DNA from: Anaerolineae bacterium
GTDB taxonomy: Bacteria > Chloroflexota > Anaerolineae > Anaerolineales > Villigracilaceae
Reading direction: 5' to 3'
NCBI GenBank assembly: GCA_018645405.1
Contig: JABGOQ010000092.1
Location: forward strand, 1 to 64,000
Length of the DNA stretch: 64,000 nucleotides
A program made the position numbers and the translations under genes. The notes beneath the pieces were generated by a model, which was not told the origin of the DNA, made no database searches, and worked only from the letters and a program-made list of their open reading frames with translations. Shown here piece after piece: positions 18,166-26,673 of this stretch (its first letter is position 1; each line of letters begins with the position of its first letter).

Positions 18166-19503
18166 CTACGCTGTTTCTAAATATCGCTCTACTTCCCAAT
18201 CAGAAACGTTCAGGCGGTGCTCGTCAACTTCGGCCCATTTAGCGCGGGCGAAAGCCTCATAAGCGGGTTTGCCCAAAGCGTCTTTGATGACGTCGTTATT
18301 TTCTAGCTCACGCATGGCTTCGGCGAGAGAGCCGGGCAGAGATTCGATGCCTTTTTCATCACGTTCTTTTTGGGTGAGATGATAGATATTCACATTATTC
18401 ATCGCGGGGGTAATTTCTAGCTCGTTATCAATGCCGTCTAGGGCGGCACCGAGCATGGCGGCCAAAGCCAAATATGGATTCGATGAAGGATCAGGGAAGC
18501 GCAATTCGGCGCGTACGGCTTTATCGCGTCCTTCAATATGGCGCGGAATACGAATAAGCGCAGAGCGGTTGGTTTGCGCCCAACCGATATAAACGGGGGC
18601 TTCGTAGCCGGGCACCAAACGCTTATAAGAGTTGATGGTCGGGGCTACTACGGCCGTTAGAGCACGGGCGTGTTTCAATTGTCCCGCCATAAAACTGTAG
18701 GCTAGTTTTGAGAGTTTGAATTCGTCGCTATTATCAAAGAAGAGATTTTCGCCATTTTCATCAAAAAGAGATTGGTGGCAGTGCATTCCTGAGCCATTTT
18801 CGCCATAAATTGGCTTGGGCATGAAAGAAGCGATCAATCCATTTTGGGCAGCAATTGCCTTCACGGTATATTTCAGGGTCAAGATATTATCGGCAATCCG
18901 TAAGGCGTCTCCATAGCGGAAATCAATTTCGTGTTGTCCTAACGCTACTTCGTGATGCCCAACTTCAATATCCAAGCCCATTTCATCGAGAGCTTCCATT
19001 AGCTCGGTGCGCACGCGTACGGCTTCATCGTTGGCAGAAAAATCGAAATAGCCGCCTACATCATGGGGCACGGGGTGAACACCTTCTCCGTTACCACGTT
19101 TGAAAAGGAAGAACTCAGGTTCTGCACCGATATTCAATGTCCAGCCGCGCTCGGCAATTTTTGCCAACATGCGCTTGAGTGTGCCGCGCGGGTCGCCTTC
19201 AAAAGGTGTGCCGTCGGGCATATGTACGTCACAGAAAACGCGTGCGCGACGGCGTTCTTCGGGTGACCAGGGCAAAACAGCGTAGGTGTCTTTATCTACA
19301 ATTAGGCGCATATCACTTTCTTGGATGCGCGCAAATCCGGCTACCGACGAGCCATCAAACCAAACGCCATCTTCAGCGGCATCGGGAAAGTTTCGTACAG
19401 GCATATCTACCGATTTCACTGTGCCAGCGACATCGGTAAATTGTAGAGAAATAAATTTGACATTATCTTTTTCAATACGTTCGAGTAATTCTTTTGTATC
19501 CAT
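18166..19503 (-). CDS. glnA: Type I glutamine synthetase
   Basis: 445 residues, the length of the short GSI-alpha group. Motifs: DGSSVAGFARIQESDM, GAEPEFFLF (catalytic Glu), GSGMHCHQSLF, TINSYKRLVPGYEAP and NPYLALAAMLGA. It forms glutamine from glutamate, ammonia and ATP. The C-terminus lacks an obvious adenylylation loop of the E. coli type, which suggests control by feedback rather than adenylylation (inference). The ATG follows TAGGAGAAA. Monocistronic, with its own terminator. No GlnR or PII gene lies nearby. Confidence 0.96.
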   Translation of the reverse strand: MDTKELLERIEKDNVKFISLQFTDVAGTVKSVDMPVRNFPDAAEDGVWFDGSSVAGFARIQESDMRLIVDKDTYAVLPWSPEERRRARVFCDVHMPDGTPFEGDPRGTLKRMLAKIAERGWTLNIGAEPEFFLFKRGNGEGVHPVPHDVGGYFDFSANDEAVRVRTELMEALDEMGLDIEVGHHEVALGQHEIDFRYGDALRIADNILTLKYTVKAIAAQNGLIASFMPKPIYGENGSGMHCHQSLFDENGENLFFDNSDEFKLSKLAYSFMAGQLKHARALTAVVAPTINSYKRLVPGYEAPVYIGWAQTNRSALIRIPRHIEGRDKAVRAELRFPDPSSNPYLALAAMLGAALDGIDNELEITPAMNNVNIYHLTQKERDEKGIESLPGSLAEAMRELENNDVIKDALGKPAYEAFARAKWAEVDEHRLNVSDWEVERYLETA

Positions 19504-19575
19504 TTTCTTTTCTCCTAAATTAGTTAGATTGATATTTCAAAAGCGTGCGTTGGTTGACACGCAAATAATGGTAAA

Positions 19576-20535
19576 TTAATTGGATGGGACGACTTTGTCC
19601 GCTTCGCGCGTGGGTTTTGACTTGCTCTGCTTCGAGATTCTTTTTCCGGTCGTGATCAGGATCACTGCCCCAAGAATAACTGTCGCAGCAATAATTGTTC
19701 TTCCGTTTAGCGTTTCATGAGCAAAGACTGCGCCCAGAAAAAGTGCAACAATGGGATTCACGAAAGCGTAAGTTGAAACCAAAGAAATTGGCGCATTTTT
19801 CAGCAAGTAGGCGTAAGATACAAATCCGCCTAAGGAGCCAACAACAGCGAGGTAGATCAAGCCAATCCAGGACTTATTTGCAACCGCGCTGAGCTCGAAT
19901 CCCGCCCACTCGCTACGCAAGAGGCTAACAATGAACATGCCGATTCCGCCAATCAACATCTCTGCGCTGGTCGCCATCAATGATGATGAAGGTAAATCTG
20001 CGCTTTTGCTATAAACAGATCCCAACGACCAAATGAGCGCGCCAATCGGTAGTGCGATTAATCCCAGCGGGTGTAGAGCACCAATTTCACTACTCAATTC
20101 GCCAGGCCCAATCATGAGCGCAACGCCGCTAAAACCGAGTACTAGCCCAAGAATTGTTCTGGGTTTTGGTTTCTCTCCGCCAGGCCGAAAAGATTCGATG
20201 AGTACCATCCAAATCGGGACAGTGCTGATCAGCAATGCCGCGACGCTAGAAGGGACAAACTGCTCCGACCATGAGACCAATCCATACCCGCCAACAAGGA
20301 GAAGCAAACCGATGATGCCGGCGTCCCGCCATTGCCTGCGCGTGGGATTCGCGTCGCCTTTGGAGAGTCGCCAAGTGTAGAGTACTACGCCTGCGCTGAT
20401 GAAGCGCATTGCGCCTGCAATAAAAGGGGGAATTGTCTCCACCGTATAGAGAATGGCGAGGTAGGTTGACCCCCAAATGATATAGACAGCGATGAGGGCG
20501 ATCCAGATGCGAGTGTTTTTGTTTAATGTTGCCAT
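19576..20535 (-). CDS. EamA/DMT-family transporter
   Basis: 319 residues from the ATG at 20535. This start is one base after the stop of the upstream gene and has AGGAG 7-11 nt before it; longer in-frame starts inside that gene are rejected. About ten transmembrane helices form two EamA repeats, with typical YIIWGSTYLAI and GAVFAHETLNGR segments. The family exports metabolites or amino acids, and the substrate cannot be read from sequence. It is translationally coupled to the AraC-MGMT gene. Confidence 0.88.
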   Translation of the reverse strand: MATLNKNTRIWIALIAVYIIWGSTYLAILYTVETIPPFIAGAMRFISAGVVLYTWRLSKGDANPTRRQWRDAGIIGLLLLVGGYGLVSWSEQFVPSSVAALLISTVPIWMVLIESFRPGGEKPKPRTILGLVLGFSGVALMIGPGELSSEIGALHPLGLIALPIGALIWSLGSVYSKSADLPSSSLMATSAEMLIGGIGMFIVSLLRSEWAGFELSAVANKSWIGLIYLAVVGSLGGFVSYAYLLKNAPISLVSTYAFVNPIVALFLGAVFAHETLNGRTIIAATVILGAVILITTGKRISKQSKSKPTREADKVVPSN

Positions 20536-20536
20536 G

Positions 20537-21376
20537 CTATGCTCCTGCTTGTGCCATCTCATAACCAAGGATGGCTTTCTTGCGTGCATTACCAAAGGCG
20601 TATTTGCCAAATTCTCCTGTTGCGCGGATAACGCGATGGCAGGGGATTAAAAAGGGTACAGGGTTTTTGCCAACAGCACTCCCGACTGCGCGGGTGGCTT
20701 TTGGAGAGTCTATTGCTGTGGCGATGTCGTTGTAGGCAACCAAGTCTCCGGTGGGGATTCGCAGTAAAGCCTCCCAGACTTGAATCTGAAAGTTGGTGCC
20801 TCGCAAGTGGAGGGTCAGGGGTGTTTCGCTCTTTTTCGGAGAGAAGATTTTCTCGATGAGAATCTGTGTGTGAGCAGAATCCTGTATGAGAACGGCATCT
20901 TCCAAATCTGATTTTAAAGAATGTAGAGCATCTTTTGCATCAAAGGATAGTTTGCAAATGCCGCGCTCCGTGGTGGCGATGAACGCCTGCCCAAAAGGGG
21001 TGGGGTGAGTGCCATAGCGGATTTTCAGACCCGCGCCTTTGCGTTTGAGATCGCCGGGCGTGAGGGCTTCGGTATGGACGAGAAGGTCGTGTAGCCGCCC
21101 TGTGCTGGAAAGCCCGGTTTCATAGGCGGCATCAAATAGGTTGCTTTTGGCGAGAATACGCTTGGCATTTTCTTTGGTTAGAAATTGCAAAAAACGCTTG
21201 GGGCTGATACCAACCCAGCGCGTAAAAAGTCGCTGGAAATGATATTCGCTTAAGTTGACGCTTTCGGCAATTTCTTTGAGCGTAGGCTGGTTTCGCTGAT
21301 TCTCTTCGAGGTAATGAATAGCTTTCTCAATGAGAGTGTAATCATCTGCGCTTTCTTGTAGATTTAGTTTTTTCAT
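20537..21376 (-). CDS. AraC-type regulator fused to O6-methylguanine-DNA methyltransferase (Ada-like, lacking the N-terminal Ada domain)
   Basis: 279 residues: AraC HTH (~12-110; NLSEYHFQRLFTRWVGISPKRFLQ) and MGMT (~118-275) with the alkyl-acceptor motif PCHRV, Cys246. The Ada N-terminal zinc domain that senses methylphosphotriesters is absent, so how the HTH is controlled is unclear. The repair reaction transfers the O6-alkyl group to Cys246 irreversibly. Starts with ATG behind AAGGAG. Coupled to an EamA exporter, an odd pairing. Confidence 0.9.
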   Translation of the reverse strand: MKKLNLQESADDYTLIEKAIHYLEENQRNQPTLKEIAESVNLSEYHFQRLFTRWVGISPKRFLQFLTKENAKRILAKSNLFDAAYETGLSSTGRLHDLLVHTEALTPGDLKRKGAGLKIRYGTHPTPFGQAFIATTERGICKLSFDAKDALHSLKSDLEDAVLIQDSAHTQILIEKIFSPKKSETPLTLHLRGTNFQIQVWEALLRIPTGDLVAYNDIATAIDSPKATRAVGSAVGKNPVPFLIPCHRVIRATGEFGKYAFGNARKKAILGYEMAQAGA

Positions 21377-21459
21377 GACTTCTCCTTGGGGAAATATGTT
21401 TTCTCCAAGTATAGGTTTTTAGGCTAGAAATGCGACCCGTTTCTTGCTTGACTTTAGAG

Positions 21460-21555
21460 AGACCCGAAAGGTTTTATAAGAAAGAATTTTTATGAGATAA
21501 CTTTGAGAGCATAGTTTCTGGTTTAATTATGGTGCAATTAAAACCTTTCGGGTCT
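21460..21555. repeat. 16-bp inverted repeat with ~64-nt spacer upstream of the ada-like gene
   Basis: AGACCCGAAAGGTTTT (21460-21475) is exactly complementary to 21540-21555. The spacer is AT-rich and has no reading frame of note. It could form a long stem-loop or be a paired operator. Confidence 0.6.
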
Positions 21556-21571
21556 TCATAAAAAAACAAAA

Positions 21572-21597
21572 AAGGTATGCCTATATAGGCATACCTT
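21572..21597. terminator. Perfect 26-bp palindrome, terminator-like
   Basis: AAGGTATGCC and its complement flank TATATA, with flanking A and T residues. It lies between the inverted repeat and the candidate RNA. It could end a transcript from either side. Confidence 0.5.
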
Positions 21598-21605
21598 AAA
21601 TTAAC

Positions 21606-22110
21606 AGTGTTCGTTAAAAAAAGCAGCCCTTCCAATAGATAAACAGGTATAAAAATCCTGTACCACTGTATTTTCCTTGTGACGCACGTTACCGCACGTT
21701 TTTCAGAAAAGACTTTCTTTGGAAGGGAGAAGGGAGTTTGTGATCAAACTCCAAAGGCATCCGCTGATCTATCCGATTTTCAGACCTCACCCCTACCCTC
21801 TCCTGGAAGGAAAGGGAAAGTCCTTAGCGCGTCCCTCGCGGGACGGAACCTTCACCTCGTAATCCAGATATTCTGGATCCAGCCGCTGGTTCTCCGTTAT
21901 TCAATTGTTAAACCCGATAAAGGGTAACCCCGCCAATGCCGTGTGTTGCTATGTTTTGAACCTGCTTTCACAGGATGTCTCTAACGGAGAGCTTCCGCCT
22001 TGGCTCTAGCCTATCGCGTAATCTCTACGAAATTGAGACCTTTTATTAATTGTTGGTACAAAACTTTGAGGCAACATCACCTGCCTAGCAGGGTTAAACC
22101 CAATATACCA
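21606..22110 (-). ncRNA. Candidate long structured non-coding RNA, class not recognised
   Basis: A 500-nt stretch with no credible protein gene, with many local stems on the minus strand: ATCCAGA/TCTGGAT (~21862-21878), GGAGTTTG/CAAACTCC (~21733-21752), CGTCCC/GGGACG (~21829-21844), CCTGTnnnnACAGG-like arms, and a long-range CCCTTCCA/TGGAAGGG pair. It ends at a T7 tract (21615-21621). TATATT lies near 22100. I looked for RNase P, tmRNA, 6S, SRP and T-box hallmarks and did not find them. A CCTCACCCCTACCCTCTCC repeat piece (21785-21803) is embedded. Strand is inferred from the T-tract and the flanking genes. Confidence 0.4.
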
Positions 22111-22146
22111 TAAACTTATTTGCTTGGGTAGGGAATTATTAAAGAT

Positions 22147-22177
22147 TGTATGGGCGGGTCTCAGACCCGCCCATACA
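22147..22177 (-). terminator. Hairpin terminator after asnS
   Basis: A 14-bp perfect GC-rich stem (TGTATGGGCGGGTC and complement) with a 3-nt loop, 9 nt past the asnS stop. The T-tract is poor (ATCTTTAAT), so it may be partial. Confidence 0.65.
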
Positions 22178-22185
22178 CATATAAA

Positions 22186-23526
22186 TTAGGGATAAACCCG
22201 CTTGATCGTCCTCGGGAAGGGTATCGTTTCACGGATATGATCTGTACCGCAAATCCAAGCTACAGTGCGCTCGATGCCCATCCCAAAACCGGAGTGAGGG
22301 ACAGAGCCGAATTTACGTAATTCAAGATACCATTTGAAAGACTCTTCGGGCAATCCGTGCTCATGAAGACGTTGCAGAAGTAAATCGGGATCAGACATAC
22401 GCTCGGAGCCGCCGATAATTTCTCCATAGCCTTCTGGGGCGAGCAAGTCTACGCTTTTGCAGGCTTCGGGTCTGCCGGGCATTGGTTCCATATAAAAGGC
22501 TTTGACTTGGGTCGGATAGCCGTAAACGAAAACGGGTTTCTCGAATTGTTGAGTTAGCACTGTTTCGTGTCTTGCGCCAAAATCCATGCCCCATTCGATT
22601 TCCAGGAATTCCTTTTCTTCGGGGTCTTCTGTTTCGGCTTGGATTTCTTTAATCATCTCTACCGCTTTATCATAAGAAATGCGCGGGAAAGAGCCTTCTA
22701 CTTTTTCTAGGGCAGAAATATCGCGTCCTAGAGATTCTAATTCGGGACGATTTTCTTTAAGCACGCGCTGAACGATATGCGAGACGAATTGTTCTTCGAC
22801 TTCCATTAATTCATCTAAATCACAAAAGGCGATTTCAGGTTCTACCATCCAAAATTCCGTTAAATGTCGGCGGGTTTTGGATTTTTCGGCGCGGAAGGTG
22901 GGACCAAAGCAATAAACTTTGCCGAAAGCAAAGATATTGGCTTCGTTATAGAGTTGGCCTGTTTGAGCAAGATAGGCTTTGCCTTCATCGAAGTATTCGG
23001 TTTCAAAGAGAGTCGTTGTTCCCTCGGCGGCGGCGGGAGTCAAAATCGGCGTATCCATCAGGGTGAAGCCATTATTGTCCAGCCATTCGCGGACGGCAGA
23101 GATGATGGTGGCGCGGATACGTAAAATTGCCCACTGACTCTGCATTCGTATCCAGAAATGTCTATTATCGAGAGCGAAATCTGCACCGTGTTCTTTGAGT
23201 GCCATCGGGTAATCGAGCGCAGCGGATTGCACCACGTTTAATGCCGAGACTCCCAGCTCAAATCCACCGGGCAAGCCCGGGGCACGGTCGTCTTTTCGTA
23301 TTGTCCCTGTAATAATTACGGATGATTCTTGCGGGATATGGCTAATCGTCTCGAAGGTTTCCTCATCCAAATCGCCCTTAAAAGCCACGCATTGGGCAAA
23401 TCCTGAACCATCTCGGATGAGCAAAAAGGCGAGCTTTCCCTTTCCTGTTCGTTTGTGAACCCAGCCCCGCAGGGTGACTTCTTCGCCCTCATGTTCGGCG
23501 ATATCGTGTATGCGAATGATATTCAT
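22186..23526 (-). CDS. asnS: Asparaginyl-tRNA synthetase
   Basis: 446 residues, class IIb. OB-fold anticodon domain (~15-100; [20 protein letters not shown]), motif 2 [21 protein letters not shown] region, and motif 3 [15 protein letters not shown] near the C-terminus. The loop composition fits AsnRS rather than AspRS. It charges tRNA-Asn directly. It follows aspS by 54 nt with a GGTG(T)GCAG/CTGCACC hairpin in the gap, and its ATG has a GAGGAAAA site. It shares the aspS promoter and attenuator in my reading. Confidence 0.94.
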   Translation of the reverse strand: MNIIRIHDIAEHEGEEVTLRGWVHKRTGKGKLAFLLIRDGSGFAQCVAFKGDLDEETFETISHIPQESSVIITGTIRKDDRAPGLPGGFELGVSALNVVQSAALDYPMALKEHGADFALDNRHFWIRMQSQWAILRIRATIISAVREWLDNNGFTLMDTPILTPAAAEGTTTLFETEYFDEGKAYLAQTGQLYNEANIFAFGKVYCFGPTFRAEKSKTRRHLTEFWMVEPEIAFCDLDELMEVEEQFVSHIVQRVLKENRPELESLGRDISALEKVEGSFPRISYDKAVEMIKEIQAETEDPEEKEFLEIEWGMDFGARHETVLTQQFEKPVFVYGYPTQVKAFYMEPMPGRPEACKSVDLLAPEGYGEIIGGSERMSDPDLLLQRLHEHGLPEESFKWYLELRKFGSVPHSGFGMGIERTVAWICGTDHIRETIPFPRTIKRVYP

Positions 23527-23580
23527 TTTTCCTCATTTTGTGTAGAGGTGCAGCATCCTGCACACCTACGACGACAAAAA

Positions 23581-25344
23581 TTATTTTACTTTAATATGCA
23601 GTTCGTTCAACTGTTTCTCTTCCGCCAGTGAGGGGGCATTGCCCATCACATCGCGGGCATTTTGGTTTTTCGGGAAGGCAATCACCTCACGGATATTGGG
23701 CGCATCGGCGAGGAGCATAACCAGCCGATCCATGCCGATTGCGATACCGCCGTGCGGGGGTGCGCCGTAGGTGAAGGCTTCGAGCATGTGGCCAAATCGC
23801 TCTTGCGCCACTTCGGGGTCAAGCCCAATTAGCGCAAAAACTTGTTCTTGTAACTCGCCATCGTGAATTCTAATCGAACCGCCGCCAATCTCATAATTGT
23901 TCAGCACAATATCATATTGTTGCCCACGCACCTTGCCCGTTTCCTTTCCGAGCATCGTGATGTCTTCGGGCATGGGGGATGTGAAAAGGTGATGGCTGGG
24001 ATCCCAGCGTTTTTCGTCTTCGTTCCAAAATACAAATGGGAAGTCGATCACCCAGCAGAATCCGAGTGTGTTGGGATTGCGGAGATTTAGCAAATCGCCG
24101 AGGTGGACGCGCAATTTGCCGAGCGATTCGAACGTGACCTCAGCTTGGTCGGCGACAAATAGCAGCAGATCGCCCTCAGAGGCTTCCATCTTCGAGAGAA
24201 TCGCGTCTTTAGCATCTTCCGTTAAGAACTTCGCAAAGGATGAGCGCATTTGTCCATCGCTAGTAAGAGCAATATAAGCCAGCCCTTTTGCGCCACCATT
24301 TTCTTTGACAAACTTGGTGAGTGCGTCAATTTTTTTGCGTGAATAATCGCCTAGGCCTGTTGCATTGATGCCGCGAATTGTTCCACCAGATTTGAGCGTG
24401 CCTTCAAAAACGCCAAAGCCGCACCCTTCGGCTAAATCGGTGATATCTACCAATTCTAAACCAAAACGAATGTCGGGATTATCTTTCCCGAAGCGTTCCA
24501 TTGCCTCATTATAAGTGATACGGGGCCAAGGCGATTGCAGCACTTTCTTTTCAGGTACAACTTTGGCGACCATTTTTGTAAACATCTTCTCGGCGAGTGC
24601 CATGACATCATCGCGCTCAACGAAAGACATTTCAAGGTCGAGTTGGGTAAATTCGGGCTGGCGGTCGCCGCGTTGGTCTTCATCGCGGAAACAGCGCGCA
24701 ATTTGGAAGTATCGCTCTACGCCTGCCACCATGAGCATCTGCTTCAATTGCTGAGGTGATTGTGGCAAAGCATAAAAATGCCCGGGATGAACACGTGAAG
24801 GTACGAGATAATCTCGCGCGCCTTCAGGCGTGGTTTTGAAGAGAATGGGCGTCTCAATATCAAGGAAACTTTGAGCATCCAGATAATTGCGAATAAATTT
24901 GACGGTATTATGACGTAACTCAAGATTTTTTCGCATCGAATCGCGACGCAAATCCAGGTAGCGATATTTCAAGCGGAGGTGCTCGTCTACTTCTTCATCT
25001 TTATTGATAAGAATAGGCAACATCTTTGATTTATTCAAAACTTTGACACTTTTTACCGCAATTTCGATCGCACCTGTATCTAAGTCAGGATTTTCTGCTC
25101 CTTCAATGCGTGGGCGAACTTCACCAGTCACTTGTATGACCCATTCAGAACGCGCTTCCTTGAGCGGAGCGAGCTCTTTATTGACTTCTGGGTTGCCAAC
25201 AACCTGCACGATGCCGAATCTATCGCGTAAATCTATGAAAGTCACACCGCCGTGATTTCTAAAATTATGTACCCAGCCAGCAAGGGTAACAGTCTCCCCG
25301 ACATGGGATGCGCGCAATTCTCCGCAAGTATGCGTTTTGTACAT
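23581..25344 (-). CDS. aspS: Aspartyl-tRNA synthetase, bacterial type
   Basis: 587 residues from the ATG at 25344, which follows CGGAGG. A longer in-frame reading to 25446 would run into the attenuator hairpin and is rejected. OB-fold (~10-105; [21 protein letters not shown]), motif 2 [16 protein letters not shown], the bacterial GAD insertion (~290-420) and motif 3 [13 protein letters not shown] are all present. It charges tRNA-Asp. With AsnRS encoded next, it is likely the discriminating type, though residues deciding this were not assessed. The leader carries an Asn/Asp-coding peptide and an intrinsic terminator (25445-25597). Confidence 0.96.
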   Translation of the reverse strand: MYKTHTCGELRASHVGETVTLAGWVHNFRNHGGVTFIDLRDRFGIVQVVGNPEVNKELAPLKEARSEWVIQVTGEVRPRIEGAENPDLDTGAIEIAVKSVKVLNKSKMLPILINKDEEVDEHLRLKYRYLDLRRDSMRKNLELRHNTVKFIRNYLDAQSFLDIETPILFKTTPEGARDYLVPSRVHPGHFYALPQSPQQLKQMLMVAGVERYFQIARCFRDEDQRGDRQPEFTQLDLEMSFVERDDVMALAEKMFTKMVAKVVPEKKVLQSPWPRITYNEAMERFGKDNPDIRFGLELVDITDLAEGCGFGVFEGTLKSGGTIRGINATGLGDYSRKKIDALTKFVKENGGAKGLAYIALTSDGQMRSSFAKFLTEDAKDAILSKMEASEGDLLLFVADQAEVTFESLGKLRVHLGDLLNLRNPNTLGFCWVIDFPFVFWNEDEKRWDPSHHLFTSPMPEDITMLGKETGKVRGQQYDIVLNNYEIGGGSIRIHDGELQEQVFALIGLDPEVAQERFGHMLEAFTYGAPPHGGIAIGMDRLVMLLADAPNIREVIAFPKNQNARDVMGNAPSLAEEKQLNELHIKVK

Positions 25345-25444
25345 GAGTTCCTCCGATACTTTTGTCCACGAAGTCACACGAAGTTGGACGAAGGTTTCTA
25401 ACCTTTGCAACCCTTGCGACCTTTGTAGTCTTTGCAACATTTGC

Positions 25445-25481
25445 AAAAAAAAACGCCCTTAGCTTTTTCAGCTTTGGGCGA
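25445..25481 (-). terminator. Leader terminator (attenuator) upstream of aspS-asnS
   Basis: On the minus strand CGCCC-AA-AGCT pairs with AGCT-AA-GGGCG (25454-25480) around a 5-nt loop and is followed by T9 (25445-25453). It lies 101 nt before the aspS ATG and 39 nt after the leader-peptide stop. TCGCCC at its 5' edge (25476-25481) is complementary to GGGCGA at the end of the leader peptide (25523-25528), giving a possible antiterminator. Confidence 0.85.
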
Positions 25482-25519
25482 AGAGTGTTCCGAAAATGAA
25501 TTCGTTACTGGGGCAAGTT

Positions 25520-25597
25520 CTATCGCCCGTCCCATCGCCTGATGGTCGAATTATCATTATCGTCATTATTATTGGGGGTGATTGTGTAAATCAACAT
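25520..25597 (-). CDS. Leader peptide with eight consecutive Asn/Asp codons
   Basis: ATG at 25595-25597 opens 25 codons ending in TAG at 25520-25522. Codons 9-16 (25550-25573) read AAT AAT AAT GAC GAT AAT GAT AAT, that is NNNDDNDN, and another GAC follows at codon 23. The next genes are aspartyl- and asparaginyl-tRNA synthetase, so the peptide matches the enzymes' own amino acids. A CCATC/GAUGG hairpin overlaps codons 18-22, and the terminator follows. This is the layout of ribosome-mediated attenuation: stalling on uncharged tRNA-Asn or tRNA-Asp would favour an alternative fold and read-through. There is no Shine-Dalgarno; TATAAT lies 7 nt before the ATG, implying a leaderless mRNA. The mechanism is inference; the codons and hairpin are seen directly. 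Confidence 0.82.
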   Translation of the reverse strand: MLIYTITPNNNDDNDNSTIRRWDGR

Positions 25598-25604
25598 GGG
25601 CGGT

Positions 25605-25610
25605 ATTATA
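25605..25610 (-). promoter_or_regulatory. Extended -10 promoter for the aspS-asnS leader
   Basis: TGCTATAAT on the minus strand is an extended -10 element. The -35 region (TTCTAT at about 25628) is poor and lies in a dispersed palindrome. Transcription should start within a base or two of the leader-peptide ATG. Confidence 0.6.
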
Positions 25611-25626
25611 GCACAACTATAAAAAG

Positions 25627-25732
25627 AATAGAACACGGATTTTACGATTTAGCGGATTCGCGCTGATTTTAAAAACTTTTTTTCGCTTTTGTCCGCGCAA
25701 ATCTGTCAAATCTGCTAAATCGGTGTTCTATT
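25627..25732. repeat. Dispersed palindromic repeat, family A copy 1
   Basis: AATAGAACAC (25627-25636) and its complement (25723-25732) bound an imperfect palindrome made of CGGATTT-type units. Related copies are at 49754-49815, 51567-51671 and, shorter, 63282-63320. Confidence 0.75.
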
Positions 25733-25737
25733 TGGGT

Positions 25738-26547
25738 TTAGACTCTTTCCACCGGCATAATCAAGCAATTCGGACCACCCATCCCTTTGGCAAATTCTTC
25801 CAAATCTAGCACGTGGACTTTCATGCCGTGCTCTCGAAGTTTTTTGATAACGATTTTGTTAGATGCGTTGACGAGCACATTATTATCGCCGAGACAAATC
25901 ATATTTGCGGTAGTGTCGCCGCCGCACTCAATTTCTACTCTTTTGAAGCCTGCGACCATTTCTTCTGAAACGTAATTCGGACATTAGAGTAGGGTATCGG
26001 GGGCGATGGTGAGGAGAACTTTATCAAGGTGAAGGATATTGTCGGGGAGGGGGATGATGCGCATTTCGTAGCCTATCGGCTCTAAAATAGCAGAGAGTTG
26101 GCGAATTCCTTCGGGGTTGGTGCGGATGGATTGCCCAACGAATGCTACGTCTCCAGCGAGGACGACATCGCCGCCGTCTACTGTGCCAGGCGAGGAGATG
26201 TATCCAGCGCGTGGCAAGCCTAAATTTGAGAGCGTTTCGCTCATCCAATCGCCCTCATCAAGTCTGGATTCGATTCCCAAGCGTAGATGAATGAATCCCT
26301 CTGGGGTCATCACGGCAGTATCCCGTGTGAAAACAGAATTGGGATGCCCATCCAGTTCGGGGACGTCAATCACTTCACTGCCGAAATCTTCCAACGCAGA
26401 TTTGAGTGAATTATGTTGTGCAATGGCAATATTTGGATTTCCCAAGTCGCCAAGATTGTGGGTTGGGTCATTTTTGCCAAGCGCGTATTCTTTGCGTGGT
26501 GTGCAGACGATGACGCGTGTGAGACGATTTCCTTCGTTTTTGAGCAT
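25738..26547 (-). pseudogene. Dimethylarginine dimethylaminohydrolase/arginine deiminase-like gene with an in-frame TAA
   Basis: From the ATG at 26547 (preceded by AAGGAG) the frame is coding for 187 residues, hits TAA at 25984-25986, and continues in the same frame for another 81 residues to 25738. The two parts together make one amidinotransferase-fold protein: FTRD and GGD motifs, HLDKVL with the catalytic His in part one, and the nucleophile Cys in GGPNCLIMP in part two. Loss of part two would remove the catalytic Cys. CPNYVSEE follows the stop directly, so one substitution (for example from a Tyr codon) explains it. Either a recent pseudogene, read-through, or an assembly error. The upstream in-frame extension to 26601 is not needed. 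Confidence 0.85.
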
Positions 26548-26673
26548 GGTTGGTTCTCCTTGGTGAATATTGCCTCTGCGAGAAGCGTATTCTTGCGACA
26601 TGGTGGTCTCCCGGGCTATCTGGGAGATTGCTTCTCTAGCGAGATGCTATGCGATCGGCGAGAAAGCTACCTC

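Noticed and set aside
21606-22110. RNase P, tmRNA, 6S or SRP RNA
   Set aside because: GAGGAAAGTCC, the tmRNA tag and CCA-ending tRNA-like domain, and the SRP GNRA-type tip were not found on either strand.
25345-25446. N-terminal extension of aspS
   Set aside because: It would be encoded by repetitive GCAAAGG-type sequence up to the attenuator; ATG 25344 has a strong ribosome site and starts the OB-fold.
25445-25620. T-box riboswitch upstream of aspS
   Set aside because: No T-box consensus (TGGNACCGCG) or Stem I features were seen; the Asn/Asp-rich leader peptide explains the terminator better.
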